Of a DNA stretch of 64,000 nt, positions 62,461 through 64,000 are shown in pieces (position 1 is the first letter of the stretch; each line of letters opens with the position of its first letter). This stretch comes from Trichoplax sp. H2 (taxonomy: Eukaryota > Placozoa > Uniplacotomia > Trichoplacea), in contig NOWV01000176.1 in assembly GCA_003344405.1 (NCBI GenBank), positions 1-64,000 on the forward strand, read 5' to 3'. A program made the position numbers and the translations under genes. Below the pieces are notes generated by a model. It was not told the origin of the DNA. It made no database searches and saw only the letters and a program-made list of their open reading frames with translations.

Positions 62461-63265
62461 AGAGTAGTAGTGTCCAATCAACAGTACAGTGGTAGGGCAT
62501 CAGACAGAGAAACGCGAGACTGATTGCAAGTGATTGCAAGTGTCTCCTCTCAGTGTCAACAAATGACCGTCGGCCAGAGTGTACAGTGTACAGTACCAAA
62601 TACCCAAGACTACAGTACTTTTTCCTCCTTCGACTGGAAACGGCACTCTGCCAATGGATGCTGAATCGCTGATGCGTCAACTACTGACGTCATTGCTTCT
62701 CCTCCCCCTCCATCGCAAACATGCCTTGGCAGTTGGTACTATACAGTGTAGACGCATGCCGTCCAACTCAGCGAAGCATCGTCAGGCAGTCACGTCCCGG
62801 GTAGACAGTGCGCACTGGAGTGAAAAAGAAAAGCTGCAGAAATGGCTGTCTTGACGTAAAACTATACTGTACTGTATTGATGGACTACTCCATCCAATCT
62901 TCGACTCTCTCTCTTCATAGCCATGTACATTGTGCGATGACCGTGAATCCACAAAGAGTGGATTCACTGTGAATGCAGAGGTTGGAACGGCCGCTGGATA
63001 CAACTTGAGCGGTAGTATTCTACAGTACTGTGGAAAACCAACTGCACATGCGCACGCTTTACTCCAGGACTGGACTGGCCAGTCTACAGTACCTCTCAAG
63101 ATGGCTTGGTACTGTAGGGCGGACATGGACTGTAGGCATGGGACAAAAGCCGACCTGCGCCCTTTAGCATTTGCAAGTTTTTCGCTCGTGCCGTAGTACT
63201 GACTAGATTGGCTCGCCATCATCGTTCTTTCGCCATTTTTTCCACCTCAATTATTTTCCTTCATC
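62461..63265 (+). promoter_or_regulatory. GC-rich promoter-like island of profilin
   Basis: GC-rich sequence running directly to the profilin ATG. It contains GTACAGTGTACAGTAC palindromes near 62579-62594, a perfect 10-bp hairpin GTGAATCCAC-aaaga-GTGGATTCAC at 62943-62967, and YY1-like elements (CAAGATGGC at 63097-63105, CGCCATC at 63214-63220, CGCCATTTT at 63231-63239). The long frames on both strands lack protein features and I treat them as non-coding. Confidence 0.5.
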
Positions 63266-63376
63266 ATGAGTTGGCAAACTTATATTGACTCTAACTTGCT
63301 GGGTACCGGTAAAGTGACACAAGCTGCTATTTGTGGCTTAGATGGAAACTTATGGGCATACAGCAAAGGCTTTCAG
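63266..63376 (+). CDS. Profilin, first coding exon (gene continues beyond window)
   Basis: The first 37 residues of profilin, the small cytosolic protein that binds actin monomers, poly-proline and phosphoinositides to feed actin assembly. MSWQTYIDSNLLGTGKV and the following AAICGLDGNLWAYSKGFQ match the family N terminus. The Trp and Tyr of WQTYID form part of the poly-proline site. The exon ends CAG/GTAATG in phase 0. No second exon is visible in the remaining 624 bp, so roughly 100 residues must lie beyond the window. The start follows a pyrimidine-rich leader with YY1-like sites. It is the same strand as, and next to, the RNF13/167-type gene. Confidence 0.93.
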
Positions 63377-64000
63377 GTAATGTTCAGTGAACTCATCCTC
63401 ATGTACCCCTAAAAAAGAACTTTCCATGTGGCCTTGATCAAGAGGCCTTCAAAAAAATCTCACTACAGCCTAATTTCCTCACCAGTCATGTTGCTTTCAT
63501 TCTTGACCAATGTTAAAAATGCTTGCAATAGGCCAAAAAAAGAATTTTATCCATACAGTCATGGTACACCTCTTGCGATACGAACTGGATGACGGAGGAA
63601 GAAACCTGTTTTCGATCATTCTCCTCTGGCGCTTTTTTCCAATCCTGGACTTGCTTTGCAGTCCAACATTTTCACATATCTCGTCCGTCATCCAATGCGT
63701 TAAGCTTCTTCAAAATCATTCAAATAGACAGGCTACTGTAGTGGCTCAATCTTGCTTTAAATAATCATGGGCAATATGGATCGATCGTTAGTATGGAATC
63801 ATGACAACTCAGCTATCCAATAGATACACGTTTTCTTCTTTTCAACTTTTAATTTCTTCCGAAGAATCAGTTTTGAAATATTCTATACTGTACTCTACTA
63901 GACCAAGACACGGTTGAACAGGGCCCAACCCTGTTCAACCTTCAAACTCTCTCATGCCTGTCATGTCTTTCTCTTGCTTGAAATAGCTCAAATCCAACCG
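63377..64000 (+). other. Profilin intron 1 (partial)
   Basis: Begins with the GTAATG donor. No acceptor followed by profilin-like coding sequence was found. It contains a perfect 12-bp inverted repeat listed separately. Confidence 0.6.
63912..63940. repeat. 12-bp inverted repeat with 5-base loop
   Basis: GGTTGAACAGGG at 63912-63923 and its exact complement at 63929-63940 flank cccaa. It lies within the profilin intron and could be the end of a small mobile element or a hairpin in the pre-mRNA. Confidence 0.85.

Noticed and set aside
62579-63222. Frames of 88-146 residues in the profilin promoter island
   Set aside because: Present on both strands over the same bases, without motifs; treated as non-coding.
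1-64000. tRNA, rRNA or CRISPR features
   Set aside because: No cloverleaf-type B-box with matching acceptor stem, no rRNA-like segment and no short direct repeats with unique spacers were seen by eye; a tRNAscan run would be decisive.

Overview
The window is eukaryotic and almost certainly animal. It is AT-rich, genes are split by short GT..AG introns, several introns sit where human introns do, and the identifiable proteins are animal housekeeping or signalling genes that read cleanly in the standard code. Two intronless rhodopsin-type GPCR genes, compact intron-rich housekeeping genes and strongly vertebrate-like proteins fit an early-branching animal with a conservative genome. A placozoan (Trichoplax/Hoilungia type) is my best guess. 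This is inference, not proof.

Layout. (1) 1-20 kb is gene-poor and very AT-rich. It holds two single-exon GPCR genes (713-1711 minus, 14729-15940 plus), a duplicated segment around a 20-N assembly gap, a 163-bp tandem duplication and a few unresolved exon-like stretches. (2) 19.7-21.8 kb has a degenerate tandem array, then a GC-rich promoter-like island leading into a four-exon SLC35A3-type nucleotide-sugar transporter (21829-25059). (3) 26.0-32 kb has prefoldin subunit 2 (PFDN2, three exons, minus strand) head-to-head with an eight-exon PROSER3-like gene. Their shared upstream region holds a second 20-N gap flanked by two copies of one sequence. (4) 32-41 kb is mostly empty, apart from a two-exon gene for a small secreted six-cysteine peptide whose intron carries a 188-bp tandem array. 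(5) 41-47.5 kb has a 98-bp tandem array and a GC-rich island, NDUFS2 of mitochondrial complex I (15 exons), and an unrecognised charged protein. (6) 49-52.3 kb, minus strand, has a complete eight-exon ASCC1 (KH plus 2H-phosphoesterase domains). (7) 52.7-54.4 kb has a 382-bp tandem duplication and a GC-rich island with no resolved gene. (8) 56.8-64 kb has a complete ten-exon PA-TM-RING ubiquitin ligase (RNF13/RNF167 type), a roughly 1.1-kb tandem array, another GC-rich island and the first coding exon of profilin, which runs off the window.

The genes do not form one pathway. Two linkages match human chromosomes from memory: RNF13/RNF167 next to profilin (human RNF13-PFN2 and RNF167-PFN1), and PFDN2 near NDUFS2 (human 1q23). 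The GC-rich islands before the housekeeping genes share features: YY1-like CAAGATGGC/GCCATCTT elements, TACTGTAC/GTACAGTAC palindromes, and in two cases a recognisably related dispersed repeat. All exon models were built by hand from reading frame, splice-site dinucleotides and phase. For each complete model the summed exon length is a multiple of three.
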